Shown one piece after another: positions 36,746 through 47,727 of a DNA stretch of 64,000 nucleotides. Source of the stretch: Synechococcus sp. ATX 2A4. GTDB lineage: Bacteria > Cyanobacteriota > Cyanobacteriia > PCC-6307 > Cyanobiaceae. Numbering within the stretch: the stretch's first letter is position 1; each line of letters begins with the position of its first letter. The stretch covers positions 168,822 through 232,821 of the forward strand of contig NZ_JAGQCV010000005.1 of NCBI RefSeq assembly GCF_024346375.1. Reading direction: 5' to 3'. The translations under genes were made by a program, and so were the position numbers. The notes below the pieces were generated by a model. That model did no database searches and was not told where the DNA came from. It worked only from the letters and a program-made list of their open reading frames with translations.

Positions 36746-38422
36746 TCAGCCCACTCCGCCCAGGGCCGGCGCGTGCAGGAAGGCTGGAGCAAAGGAAAGC
36801 TCCTGTCCCACCGCCCCACGGATCAGGCCTTTGGGCGTGGGGCCCACCACCTTGGTGAGCGCGACGTCTTCGCGGGCCACGAGCGCTTCAATGGAGGCGC
36901 GGTAGCTGTCCGTCACCAGGCGGGGGTAAAGGCCGATGCCGATGATCGGCACCAGCAGGCAGGAGATCACGTAGATCTCCCGAGGCTCGGCATCCACCAG
37001 GCGGGTGTGGGCCGCCAGCTCCATGTTTTCCTTGCCGAAGAAGATCTCGCGCAACATGGAGAGCAGGTAGATGGGCGTGAGGATCACCCCCACCGCTGCG
37101 AGGGCCGCCATCACGATGCGGAAGCTGAGTGAATAGGCCTCGCTGTTGACGAAGCCCACGAACACCATCAGCTCAGAAACGAAACCGCTCATGCCCGGCA
37201 GGGCCAGGGAGGCGAGCGAGCAGATCGTCCAGAGGGCGAACATCTTCCGCATCTTCTGGCCCACGCCGCCCATCTCATCGAGCTGGAGCGTGTGGGTGCG
37301 GTCGTAGGTGGCGCCCACCAGGAAGAAGAGGCTGGCGCCGATCAGCCCGTGGCTCACCATCTGGAGCATCGCGCCGCTGGTGCCGAGGGCGCTGAAGCTG
37401 CCGATGCCGATCAGCACGAAGCCCATGTGGCTGATCGAGCTGTAGGCGATCTTGCGCTTGAGGTTGCGCTGCGCGAAGGAGGTGAGTGCCGCATAAATGA
37501 TGTTCACCACCCCCAGCACCACCAGCAGCGGCGCGAACTGGGCATGGGCCTCGGGAAGCAGCTGAACGTTGAAGCGCAGCAAGGCGTAGCCACCCATCTT
37601 GAGCAGGATGCCGGCCAGCAGCATGTGCACCGGCGCCGTGGCCTCGCCGTGGGCATCCGGCAGCCAGGTGTGCAGCGGCACGATCGGCAGCTTGACGCCG
37701 AAGGCGATCAGCAGGCCGGCGTAGGCCAGCAGCTGGAAGCGGGTGCCGAATTCCTTTGCCGCCAGGGTGGTGAATTCAAAGCTGGGCGTGCCGCCGCCAT
37801 AGAAGCCCATGGCCAGGGCCGCCAGCAGGATGAACACCGAGCCGCCGGCGGTGTAGAGGATGAACTTGGTGGCGGCGTACTGGCGCTTCTTGGCGCCCCA
37901 GATGGCCAGCAGCAGGTACACCGGCAGCAGTTCCAGCTCCCAGGCCAGGAAGAACAGGAGCATGTCCTGCACGGCGAACACGGCGATCTGGCCGCCATCC
38001 ATGGCCAGGATCAGGAAAAAGAACAGGCGCGGCTTGAACGTGACGGGCCAGGCAGCCAGCACCGCCAGGGCGGTGATGAAGCTGGTCAGCAGGATCAGTG
38101 GCATCGACAGCCCATCGGCGCCCACCGACCAGGCCAACCCCAGATCGGGCAGCCATTCCACCCGCTCGATCAGCTGAAGACCCGCCACCGAGGGGTCGTA
38201 ACCGTTCAGGTAGGCCCCGACGGTGACCAGAAAGGTGATCAGGGCCACGCCGAGGGCGTACCAGCGGATTGTCTTGCCGTCGCCTGGGTCGGGGATGAAG
38301 GGGATCAGCAGCGCCGCTCCGATCGGCAGCAGGATCGAAACGCTCAGCCAGGGGAAGGCCCCGGTGGAGGCTGTGCCCAGGGCTGCGAGGGCCTCTGGAG
38401 CAACGGCAGGGTCAAGCGGCAC
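36746..38422 (-). CDS. ndhD: NDH-1 subunit D (membrane arm, NuoM type; NdhD1-like)
   Basis: A 558-residue proton-pumping subunit with about fourteen helices. Conserved NuoM features: [18 protein letters not shown] (conserved Glu), [59 protein letters not shown] (hallmark) and [14 protein letters not shown]. The C terminus is variable. The ndhF gene precedes it on the same strand by 106 bases. The pairing with ndhF supports the NDH-1L (NdhD1/NdhF1) form rather than the CO2-uptake paralogues, which pair with cup genes. Confidence 0.95.
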   Translation of the reverse strand: MPLDPAVAPEALAALGTASTGAFPWLSVSILLPIGAALLIPFIPDPGDGKTIRWYALGVALITFLVTVGAYLNGYDPSVAGLQLIERVEWLPDLGLAWSVGADGLSMPLILLTSFITALAVLAAWPVTFKPRLFFFLILAMDGGQIAVFAVQDMLLFFLAWELELLPVYLLLAIWGAKKRQYAATKFILYTAGGSVFILLAALAMGFYGGGTPSFEFTTLAAKEFGTRFQLLAYAGLLIAFGVKLPIVPLHTWLPDAHGEATAPVHMLLAGILLKMGGYALLRFNVQLLPEAHAQFAPLLVVLGVVNIIYAALTSFAQRNLKRKIAYSSISHMGFVLIGIGSFSALGTSGAMLQMVSHGLIGASLFFLVGATYDRTHTLQLDEMGGVGQKMRKMFALWTICSLASLALPGMSGFVSELMVFVGFVNSEAYSLSFRIVMAALAAVGVILTPIYLLSMLREIFFGKENMELAAHTRLVDAEPREIYVISCLLVPIIGIGLYPRLVTDSYRASIEALVAREDVALTKVVGPTPKGLIRGAVGQELSFAPAFLHAPALGGVG

Positions 38423-38500
38423 TGGCCAGGGAGTTCGGGTCTGGACGGAGTGTAGAAATGCTCAACTGCCCGGGCCCTCCCAGATATGGGATGACACACA

Positions 38501-38530
38501 GAGCCCGCCGGCAGGGGAGGAGCCGGGCTC
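38501..38530 (-). other. Hairpin between ndhF and ndhD
   Basis: A 7-bp inverted repeat (GAGCCCG and CGGGCTC) spans the ndhF stop and the first bases after it, with a 16-base loop. There is no U-run afterwards on the transcribed strand, so I read it as a possible mRNA stability or partial termination structure between ndhF and ndhD rather than a terminator. Confidence 0.35.
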
Positions 38531-40535
38531 AGAAGCTGCTGAACAGAAGCACCAGGGCGATCACGCCGCCGAACACGATCAGCGCATAGAACTGAGCGCG
38601 GCCGGTTTCGAAGTACTTGAGGCCCTCGCCGCTGCCGAGGGTCAGCAGGCCGGTGAGGTTCACCACACCGTCCACCACCTTGGCGTCCACCTCCAGCACC
38701 TGGCGAGCCAGTTTGCGGCTGCCTTTCACGAACAACCTGTCGTTGATCGCATCGAGGTACCACTTGTTGACCAGGAAAGCATTGATGGTGGGGAAGCGGG
38801 CCGCCACGGCGGTGGCCAGATCCAGCTTGTGCAGCGCGTAGGCCAGCACCGCGATGGTGATCCCGACCACGGAGATCGTCACCGAAGCTCCTGCCAGAGG
38901 CAGGAACTCGCCCCAGCTGAAGTGCTCGGCCATCTCGGCGGCCTCGCTGGGATTGAGCAGGGTGGCGAAGCGGCTGTTCCACGGCGTGCCCAGCAGGCCG
39001 ACCAGCACGGAGGGCACCGCCAGCACCGCCAGCGGTGCAGCCATCTGCCAGCCCGACTCGTGGGGATGGGAGGCATGGGAGCCATGGCCCTCCTCGTGGC
39101 TCTCAGGGGCCTTGCCGGCGGCCTGGAGCAGGGCGCCGCGGATGCTGAGGTCACCGCCGCGGAAGCTGCCCTCGAAAGTCAGGAAGTAGAGCCGGAACAT
39201 GTAGAAGGCGGTCATGCCGGCGGTGAGGAAGCCCACCGCCCAGAGCAGCGGGAACGCGTTGAACGCCTGGCCTAGGATTTCGTCCTTGCTCCAGAAGCCC
39301 GCCAGCGGCGGGATGCCGCTGATCGCCACGCAGCCGATCAAGAAGGTGGTGGAGGTGACCGGCATGAAGCGGCGCAGCCCCCCCATCAGGCGCATGTCCT
39401 GGGCGAGCACCGGTTCGTGGCCCACCACCTCTTCCATGGCGTGGATCACCGAGCCGGAGCAGAGAAAGAGCATCGCCTTGAAGAAGGCATGGGTGACCAG
39501 GTGGAACATGCCCGCCTCGGGCGCCCCACAACCCATCGCCAGGATCATGTAGCCCAGCTGCGACACGGTGCTGTAAGCGAGGCCCTTCTTGAGATCCATC
39601 TGGGTGAGGGCGATCGAGGCCCCCAGGAAGCAGGTGATGGTGCCGATCACGGCGATCACCGCCTGCACCAACGGGAAGGGTTCGTAGACGGGCTGAAGCC
39701 GTGCCACCAGGAACACCCCGGCGGCCACCATCGTGGCGGCATGAATCAGGGCCGAGATCGGGGTAGGACCCTCCATCGCATCGGGCAGCCATACGTGGAG
39801 CGGGAACTGGGCCGACTTGGCCATGGGGCCCATGAACACCAGCAGACACAGCAGCACTGCCACGCCGTTGGAGAGCGAACCTTCCGACACAGCGGCGGTG
39901 AGGCCGGCACCGATCTCCTCGAAGCCGAAACTGCCGGTGGCCCAGAACAGGCCGAGGATGCCGAGCAACAGGCCGAAGTCGCCCACCCGGTTCACGATGA
40001 AGGCCTTCTGGGCGGCATGGGCGGCGGCCTCTCGGTCGTACCAGAAGCCCACCAGCAGGTAGGAGCACATGCCCACCAGCTCCCAGAACACGTAGATCTC
40101 CAGCAGGTTGGGGCTGATCACCAGCCCCAACATCGAACTGCTGAACAGGGCCAGATAGGTGAAAAAGCGCACATAGCCCTTGTCGTGGGCCATGTAGCCA
40201 TCGGAATACACCATCACCAGCAGGGCGATGGTGGTGACCAACGACAGCATCACGGCGCCGAGGGCATCCACCCGGAAGCCCATCTGCAGATTGAAGGTGC
40301 CGGCGCTGGCCCAGTTGAAGAGCACTTCAGTGGGTGGGGCCCCGGCCAACTGCTCGGCCAGCACGGTGTAACTCAGCACAGCCGCTGCTCCCACCAGCGT
40401 GATCAGCAACAGGGCAACGGGCTTGCGCAGCCGGTTGACGGTGCGGTTGAAGCTGATCAGCCCGAGACCGGTGAGCGCCGCCCCCGCCAAGGGCAGAACA
40501 GGAATCAACCAGGCGATTTCAGCGGCCGATGTCAT
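38529..40535 (-). CDS. ndhF: NDH-1 subunit F (membrane arm, NuoL type; NdhF1-like)
   Basis: A 668-residue antiporter-like subunit with roughly sixteen helices and a long amphipathic C-terminal region. Hallmarks: YVFWELVGMCSYLLVGFW (conserved Glu), AFIVNRVGDFGLLLG, FPLHVWLPDAMEGPTPISALIHAATMV and KKGLAYSTVSQLGYMILAMG with HLVTHAFFKAMLFLCSGSVIHAM. A His-rich insertion SHEEGHGSHASHPHESGW follows around residue 500. First gene of the ndhF-ndhD pair. Confidence 0.97.
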   Translation of the reverse strand: MTSAAEIAWLIPVLPLAGAALTGLGLISFNRTVNRLRKPVALLLITLVGAAAVLSYTVLAEQLAGAPPTEVLFNWASAGTFNLQMGFRVDALGAVMLSLVTTIALLVMVYSDGYMAHDKGYVRFFTYLALFSSSMLGLVISPNLLEIYVFWELVGMCSYLLVGFWYDREAAAHAAQKAFIVNRVGDFGLLLGILGLFWATGSFGFEEIGAGLTAAVSEGSLSNGVAVLLCLLVFMGPMAKSAQFPLHVWLPDAMEGPTPISALIHAATMVAAGVFLVARLQPVYEPFPLVQAVIAVIGTITCFLGASIALTQMDLKKGLAYSTVSQLGYMILAMGCGAPEAGMFHLVTHAFFKAMLFLCSGSVIHAMEEVVGHEPVLAQDMRLMGGLRRFMPVTSTTFLIGCVAISGIPPLAGFWSKDEILGQAFNAFPLLWAVGFLTAGMTAFYMFRLYFLTFEGSFRGGDLSIRGALLQAAGKAPESHEEGHGSHASHPHESGWQMAAPLAVLAVPSVLVGLLGTPWNSRFATLLNPSEAAEMAEHFSWGEFLPLAGASVTISVVGITIAVLAYALHKLDLATAVAARFPTINAFLVNKWYLDAINDRLFVKGSRKLARQVLEVDAKVVDGVVNLTGLLTLGSGEGLKYFETGRAQFYALIVFGGVIALVLLFSSF

Positions 40536-40607
40536 CCAGCTCCAGATAGCGGCCCAGCGAGTGTAGGCAGCTTCCCGGGCCCGCCCGGCCTGTGTGTGGG
40601 TGTGCGA

Positions 40608-41309
40608 TCAGCCCAGCGCCCGCCCCAGGGGCCCGGCCAGGAAGGCGCTGGCGGCAAGCCCGATGGTGCGGTGGCTCCACCAGAGCAGGCCGATGGCGAG
40701 GGCGATCCCCAGCTGGGAAGGCCGCAGGAATTCAGTGAGTTCCAGGGTCTGGCGCCCGTCGATCACCGCCACGAAAGGCAGCACGGAGGTGCGGGCTTTG
40801 AGCCGCTCGAAGGCCTCCCCGAAACGGGCCCGCAGGCGCCGGTCGCCATGCCAGACCGCAAACAGGTGATGGGCGATCAGCCCGGCGCAGGTAACCACCA
40901 TGAAGCTGCTGCCGATCCAGAGCAGGTGGGTGGCGCACCAGAGGATCTGGCCCACCGCCTGGGGGTGGCGGCTGATGCGGATGATGCCGGTTTCATAGAG
41001 GCGCACCTGCGGCTGTAGCACCGCCGGGATCTCCAGCAGGTTGTAGGTGGCGGGGTAAAGAAAGAAGAAGCTGATCGCTGTACCCACCCAGATCACCGGA
41101 ATCAGGCCGGGGGTGCCCTGAAGGGTCCAGAGCCGCACGCCGTCGTAGCGGTGGGCGAGGAAATAGCCCACCACCACCACAGCGGCGGGAATGCTCAGGG
41201 CCGCGAACAGCAGGCGCCAGGCCCGGGCCCCGATCCGCTGTTCCCCCCACACGCGCAGGGCGGCCCCGCCGCTGTGCAACACCGCGAAGGCCACCAGCAG
41301 GGCAAACAT
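40608..41309 (-). CDS. NnrU-family 15-cis-zeta-carotene isomerase candidate
   Basis: A 233-residue membrane protein with six to seven helices. FAVLHSGGAALRVWGEQRIGARAWRLLFAALS and FLAHRYDGVRLWTLQGTPGL resemble the plant Z-ISO and cyanobacterial homologues of the NnrU family, as does the later TGIIRISRHPQAVG. Z-ISO isomerises 9,15,9'-tri-cis-zeta-carotene in carotenoid synthesis using heme. A second NnrU role in nitric oxide respiration is unlikely in this setting. Phytoene desaturase and synthase lie 2.4 kb away. The start at 41309 (ATG) is preferred over an upstream extension to 41387. Confidence 0.78.
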   Translation of the reverse strand: MFALLVAFAVLHSGGAALRVWGEQRIGARAWRLLFAALSIPAAVVVVGYFLAHRYDGVRLWTLQGTPGLIPVIWVGTAISFFFLYPATYNLLEIPAVLQPQVRLYETGIIRISRHPQAVGQILWCATHLLWIGSSFMVVTCAGLIAHHLFAVWHGDRRLRARFGEAFERLKARTSVLPFVAVIDGRQTLELTEFLRPSQLGIALAIGLLWWSHRTIGLAASAFLAGPLGRALG

Positions 41310-41460
41310 CACCAGGCTGGTGTGGTGGAGCGGGGAAAGCACGGGTCGGGCGCTGCAGCGGTGATTCTGCTCCGCCCGCCGCAGCACGGCGCTGCCGGGG
41401 GTCCGGCGTTTGCTCCTAAAGTTCGCCGTTCATGCCGGCGTCCAGCCCCGGGGTCGTTCC

Positions 41461-42459
41461 ATGGCTGATCTGCCGTTCACCCTCGATCAGCTGCGCATTC
41501 TGCGGGCCATCGCCAGCGAAGGCAGCTTCAAGAAGGCGGCCGACAGCCTCTATGTGACCCAGCCGGCGGTGAGCCTGCAGATCCAGAACCTGGAGAAGCA
41601 GCTCGATGTTTCCCTGTTCGACCGGGGCGGCCGCAAGGCCCAGCTCACCGAGGCCGGCCACCTGCTGCTCAGCTACTGCGACCGCATCCTGGGCCAGTGC
41701 CAGGAGGCCTGCCGCGCCCTCGACGACCTGCACAACCTCAAGGGTGGGTCTTTGATCGTGGGCGCCAGCCAGACCACCGGCACCTACCTGATGCCGCGCA
41801 TGATCGGCCTGTTCCGGCAGAAGTATCCCGATGTGTCAGTGCAGCTGCAGGTGCACAGCACCAGGCGCACCGGCTGGAGCGTGGCGAACGGCCAGGTGGA
41901 TCTGGCGATCATCGGCGGTGAGCTGCCCGGCGAGCTCAACGACCTGCTCCAGGTGATTCCCTACGCCAGCGATGAACTGGCCCTGGTGCTGCCGGTGAAC
42001 CACCCCCTGGCCCGCCTGCCGGAGCTCCACAAGGACGACCTCTACCGGCTCGGCTTTGTCTGCCTCGATGCCCAGTCCACCACCCGCAAGATGGTGGACC
42101 AGCTGCTGGCCCGCTCCGGCCTTGAGGTGCAGCGGCTCAAGATCGAGATGGAGCTCAATTCCTTCGAAGCGATCAAGAACGCCGTGCAGTCGGGCTTGGG
42201 TGCCGCCTTCCTGCCGGTGGTGTCGATCGAGCGGGAGCTGGCGGCAGGATCCCTGCATCGCCCCAACGTGACCGACCTGCTGGTGCGCCGCCAGCTGAAG
42301 CTGATCACCCATCCGGCCCGCTATTGCTCCAGGGCTTCGGAAGCCTTCCGCCGCGAGGTGCTGCCCGTGTTCGCCAGCCCCGACAGCCCCTTGCGCCAGG
42401 CCCCCCGCACCAGCCCGCCCGCCGAAGCCGCCACCACGGTGCTTCAGCCTGCCCCTTGA
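41461..42459 (+). CDS. rbcR: LysR-type regulator of carbon fixation genes
   Basis: A 332-residue LysR regulator. The N-terminal winged HTH is [60 protein letters not shown]; the inducer-binding domain begins about residue 92 with [22 protein letters not shown] and continues with [24 protein letters not shown]. This conserved pattern fits RbcR (Ycf30/CbbR type). The tail is Pro/Ala-rich. A strong terminator follows. The start ATG 41461 ([12 protein letters not shown]) is preferred over the frame start at 41410. The divergent NnrU gene lies upstream. Confidence 0.9.
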   Translation: MADLPFTLDQLRILRAIASEGSFKKAADSLYVTQPAVSLQIQNLEKQLDVSLFDRGGRKAQLTEAGHLLLSYCDRILGQCQEACRALDDLHNLKGGSLIVGASQTTGTYLMPRMIGLFRQKYPDVSVQLQVHSTRRTGWSVANGQVDLAIIGGELPGELNDLLQVIPYASDELALVLPVNHPLARLPELHKDDLYRLGFVCLDAQSTTRKMVDQLLARSGLEVQRLKIEMELNSFEAIKNAVQSGLGAAFLPVVSIERELAAGSLHRPNVTDLLVRRQLKLITHPARYCSRASEAFRREVLPVFASPDSPLRQAPRTSPPAEAATTVLQPAP

Positions 42460-42497
42460 GCCCGCCTGCACGAGCCCGGAGGCTCCTGCAGGCGGGC
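42460..42497 (+). terminator. Strong hairpin after rbcR
   Basis: An 11-bp perfect inverted repeat (GCCCGCCTGCA with TGCAGGCGGGC) encloses a second 5-bp stem (GAGCC/GGCTC), giving a nearly continuous 16-bp stem with one mismatch and a four-base loop. It starts at the base after the rbcR stop and lies just before the stop of the opposing DUF3172 gene (42512). No clean U-tract is visible, but the location between convergent genes suits a bidirectional terminator. Confidence 0.8.
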
Positions 42498-42511
42498 CCT
42501 TGGACTCAGCC

Positions 42512-43264
42512 TTAGAACTGGTCGCCTTCCGGGGTGATGCCCACGGCGTCATCGGCGGCACCGGCGATGCCCCGGGTCTGGAACTTGTTGCCGCTGATGT
42601 CGGTCTGATAGACGCAGCGGACGACCGGTTTGTCGCGGATCGAGCCGATGTAGGCGAAGGTGTTCATGCGCTGCTTGCACTGGCGCATCTGCTCGGAGGT
42701 GACGGCCCCCTCCTTCTGCAGCACGCTCCAGTTCTCGCGGCGGATCACGCAACCCGGCTGCAGGGTGGGCTGGGTCACGAAGCTGCTGCTTGGGTTCATG
42801 GTGGTGTAGAGCTCCACATCCATCACGAAGGCGCTTGCGCCCCACTGCTTGCAGAACTCGGGGTCGGGCACGGCCAGATCGAGTTGCTGGCTGCTGGCGA
42901 TGTTGCCCTGGCTGCCAGCGGTGTTGCTGGAGAGCGCCGTGCCGATGCCGATGCCGATCACCAGCACCCCGGCCAGCACGGCCATGGTGGCCACGTTGAA
43001 CACCAACGGCCCCCCACCGGGCTTGCCAGGGCCGCCGGGGGGCGTGCCACCGCCACCGCCGCCCCCACCGTTGCGTGTGGGGCGTGCGGAGCGGGATCGT
43101 TCGCCCGGATCCCGTTCATCGTCGTCGTAACGGGCGGCGTCGTAGCGGGAGCTGCGCCGGTCGTAGGCGTCAGCGGAGCTGGCGTAATCGGCGCTGGGGC
43201 GGCTGCGGCTGCCTCTTCCATTGCCATTGGGAAAGGCGCTGCCGCCATCACGGGAGCGGGTCAT
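42512..43264 (-). CDS. DUF3172 membrane-anchored protein
   Basis: A 250-residue protein. The first 75 residues are Arg/Asp/Ser/Tyr-rich and then glycine-rich (an eight-Gly run near 67-74), followed by one hydrophobic segment ([23 protein letters not shown]), then a soluble domain with four cysteines (in [23 protein letters not shown] and RCVYQTD). This matches my memory of cyanobacterial DUF3172. The predicted topology is a cytoplasmic disordered N terminus and an exported C-terminal domain. The ATG overlaps the ndhM stop (ATGA). Confidence 0.75.
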   Translation of the reverse strand: MTRSRDGGSAFPNGNGRGSRSRPSADYASSADAYDRRSSRYDAARYDDDERDPGERSRSARPTRNGGGGGGGGTPPGGPGKPGGGPLVFNVATMAVLAGVLVIGIGIGTALSSNTAGSQGNIASSQQLDLAVPDPEFCKQWGASAFVMDVELYTTMNPSSSFVTQPTLQPGCVIRRENWSVLQKEGAVTSEQMRQCKQRMNTFAYIGSIRDKPVVRCVYQTDISGNKFQTRGIAGAADDAVGITPEGDQF

Positions 43265-43611
43265 GCGGAAGCGGCACTGCGGGGCAGGCCCATGGAGTAG
43301 TTGAGCACCCGGGCGTCCGGGTTGTAGCGGAGTTCGCCGGCCTGCAGGAGCTGGCGGATCGTGCCCTCCAGTTCCGAACCGATGCGGCGCAGGTTGTATT
43401 CGGTGAGATCGGCGCCGGCGAACCCGGCCACCAGATCACGGAAGCGCTGCTGCACCTTCTCAAGCGCAGTGGTGTCCCACAGGAACTCGTTGTCGGGGTC
43501 GAGGTCGAGGGTCAGCTGGTGCGGGTCTGGCACCAGTTCGCCCTCCTCCAGCCGCGCCGTGAACAGCCGCACATGACGGGTGGTGGACTTGAGCAGCAGG
43601 TCGTCGGCCAT
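43261..43611 (-). CDS. ndhM: NDH-1 subunit M
   Basis: A 116-residue oxygenic-photosynthesis-specific subunit of NDH-1. The characteristic N terminus is [17 protein letters not shown], followed by [55 protein letters not shown] and the C-terminal [16 protein letters not shown]. This subunit stabilises the interface of the hydrophilic arm. The stop overlaps the DUF3172 start by four bases, so the two are translationally coupled. Divergent from crtP. Confidence 0.96.
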   Translation of the reverse strand: MADDLLLKSTTRHVRLFTARLEEGELVPDPHQLTLDLDPDNEFLWDTTALEKVQQRFRDLVAGFAGADLTEYNLRRIGSELEGTIRQLLQAGELRYNPDARVLNYSMGLPRSAASA

Positions 43612-43688
43612 GGAACGAAGGCGAACGGGCGGAGATGGGCCAACGGAACTCTAGGAACCGCCAGCGCGGCGAGGGCCCCCGAGCCTGA

Positions 43689-46062
<2,374 letters not shown>

Positions 46063-46087
<25 letters not shown>

Positions 46088-47091
46088 GCCCCTGCTGCCG
46101 CGTCGGCCCCGGCCTGCAGCCAGTCCAGCAGGATCGGATTGACGCGCTCGGGAGCTTCGTCGTGGGGACAGTGCCCCAACCCCGGCAGCACCTTCAGCTC
46201 CTGCACGCAGGCGAAGCTGCGCGCCCAGCGTTCGGCCTCTGCCGGCGCTTCCCAGGGATCCTCCGCTCCCCACAGCATCCGCACCGGCACGGTCAGTTCG
46301 GCAAGCAGCTCCGGGGCCAGGTGGTCGTCGAACAGGTTGACGAAGCCGCGGAAGCTCTCGGAAGCGCCCCCATCGGTGCTGGGCCGGTGCAGCAGCTCCA
46401 CAAGGGCGTCGTCGATGTTGGCGCCGCTGGGGTAGGCCCGCCCCAGCACCTGACGAATGAAGGCGGGCCGGGCCAGCGCGCGGAACAGGGGGCCCACCAG
46501 CCAGCGCTGACGCACCAGTTGTTTCACCAGCGGCCGGCTCCAGCGTTCCAGCTGCGGCAGGTCCGCCACGCGCTTTTCGTCGAGAGTGCGCTGGGCGCAG
46601 TCGATCAGGATCACCTGGACGAGCGGAACGCCGCGGGCCACCAGCAGCTGGGCCGCCCGCAAGGCCACCACGCCACCGATGGAGTTGCCGACCAGATGCA
46701 CGCGGGCGGAGGGGGCGTGCTGCAGGGCCACCTGCTGCACGAAATCCGCCACCTGCTCCGCCCATAGATCGAAGCAGTAGCGCACCGCTCCAGGCTGTTC
46801 GGCTTCATCGGCCAGGCGGGAGCGGGGTTTGTCGCTGCCGCCGAAGCCGAGCAGGTCGATGGCGCAGGCAGAGAAGCGGCTGGCGATCACCGGCAGGTTG
46901 TGGCGCCAGTGGCCCAGGCTCGCGCCAAAACCGTGGATCAGCACCACACGTTGAAAGTCCGCCGGTTCGGGGCCGGCGAGGCAGTGGTAGCGAATGGTGT
47001 GCCCCCGCCAGGTCCAGCTGGACGAGGCAGGAACGCTGGTGGAGAACGCCGGCGGGTGGGTCAAGGCAGCATCGCCGCCGACCGGCGGCAC
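46063..47091 (-). CDS. Alpha/beta hydrolase
   Basis: A 342-residue alpha/beta hydrolase. The oxyanion segment is VVLIHGFGASLGHWRHN, the nucleophile elbow is LVGNSIGGVVALRAA (Ser in GNSIGG), an Asp around LWGAEDPWEAP and the catalytic His in LPGLGHCPHDEAPERV. The GNSIGG form is seen in pheophytinase and chlorophyll dephytylase-like enzymes, so a chlorophyll-related substrate is an appealing guess but unproven. It is 11 bases downstream of the RRM-protein gene on the same strand and may share its transcript. Confidence 0.85.
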
Positions 47092-47102
47092 AGGGCGCTG
47101 GC

Positions 47103-47537
47103 TCAGACCGTGGTGGCTGTCTGGTTGGCCAGCAGGGATTTCAGTTTGGCGAGCTCACCGGCCCAGCGGGGATCGGGGGCGCCTTCGGTGATGGTGTCGC
47201 TGTGGACCACTTTGTTGACGGCCTTACGGGCCGCCACAGGAGCGGCACCGGCGGCGGCGGGCCGGCGGTCGCCGGTGCCGGGGCGGCTGTCACGACGCTC
47301 GGAGCGCTCGATGCGCAGGCTGTTGCCGCCGAAATCGTGGCCGTTGAGCTGCTCGATCACGGTGTCGGCCAGCTTTTCATCCTCGACATTGGCGAAACCG
47401 AAACCGCGGCAGGCACCCGTTTCCCGGTCTTGAACGGTTTTGAAGCGCACGCCCTCGCCGATGGAAGTGAACAGAGCATCGAGCTCGGCGGCATCGAAAG
47501 TCTGCGGCAGATTGCCGACGTAAAGACGGACACTCAT
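47103..47537 (-). CDS. RRM-type RNA-binding protein (Rbp family)
   Basis: A 144-residue protein with a single RRM. RNP2 is LYVGNL (residues 5-10) and RNP1 is RGFGFANV (about 44-51). A flexible Ala/Arg/Pro-rich stretch follows (78-110), then a short C-terminal helix (RWAGELAKLKSLLANQ). Cyanobacterial Rbp proteins rise in the cold and help localise or stabilise mRNAs, among them thylakoid protein messages. The start codon is directly preceded by a pyrimidine-only tract on the mRNA, with no Shine-Dalgarno site visible. Confidence 0.92.
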   Translation of the reverse strand: MSVRLYVGNLPQTFDAAELDALFTSIGEGVRFKTVQDRETGACRGFGFANVEDEKLADTVIEQLNGHDFGGNSLRIERSERRDSRPGTGDRRPAAAGAAPVAARKAVNKVVHSDTITEGAPDPRWAGELAKLKSLLANQTATTV

Positions 47538-47561
47538 GGGAGGAGGGGGGAGAAAGGGAGG
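47538..47561 (-). promoter_or_regulatory. 24-nt homopyrimidine leader before rbp
   Basis: On the + strand bases 47538-47561 are purine only (G/A), so the mRNA leader of the RRM-protein gene is a C/U-only tract that abuts the ATG at 47537. A purine Shine-Dalgarno element is therefore excluded within the last 24 bases. The tract could be a protein-binding site, for example for the encoded RRM protein itself; that is inference. Confidence 0.5.
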
Positions 47562-47727
47562 TGGCGGCCTGCGCCATCGGGTGAACGCACCGGCGAAACG
47601 CAGGGCAGCGCAGGAGGCGCCAAAGAGCGATCGGGGAGGTGTTTCTGAAGTTCAGGAATTGAACGTCAACCGTTGCCGTTCGGGCTTCGATGAAGCGATG
47701 GAAGATGCCTGTACACCGAGCAGTCAA

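Noticed and set aside
39417..41018. 533-codon open frame antisense to ndhF
   Set aside because: Low-complexity His/Gln/Gly composition and complete overlap with a clear NDH-1 gene.
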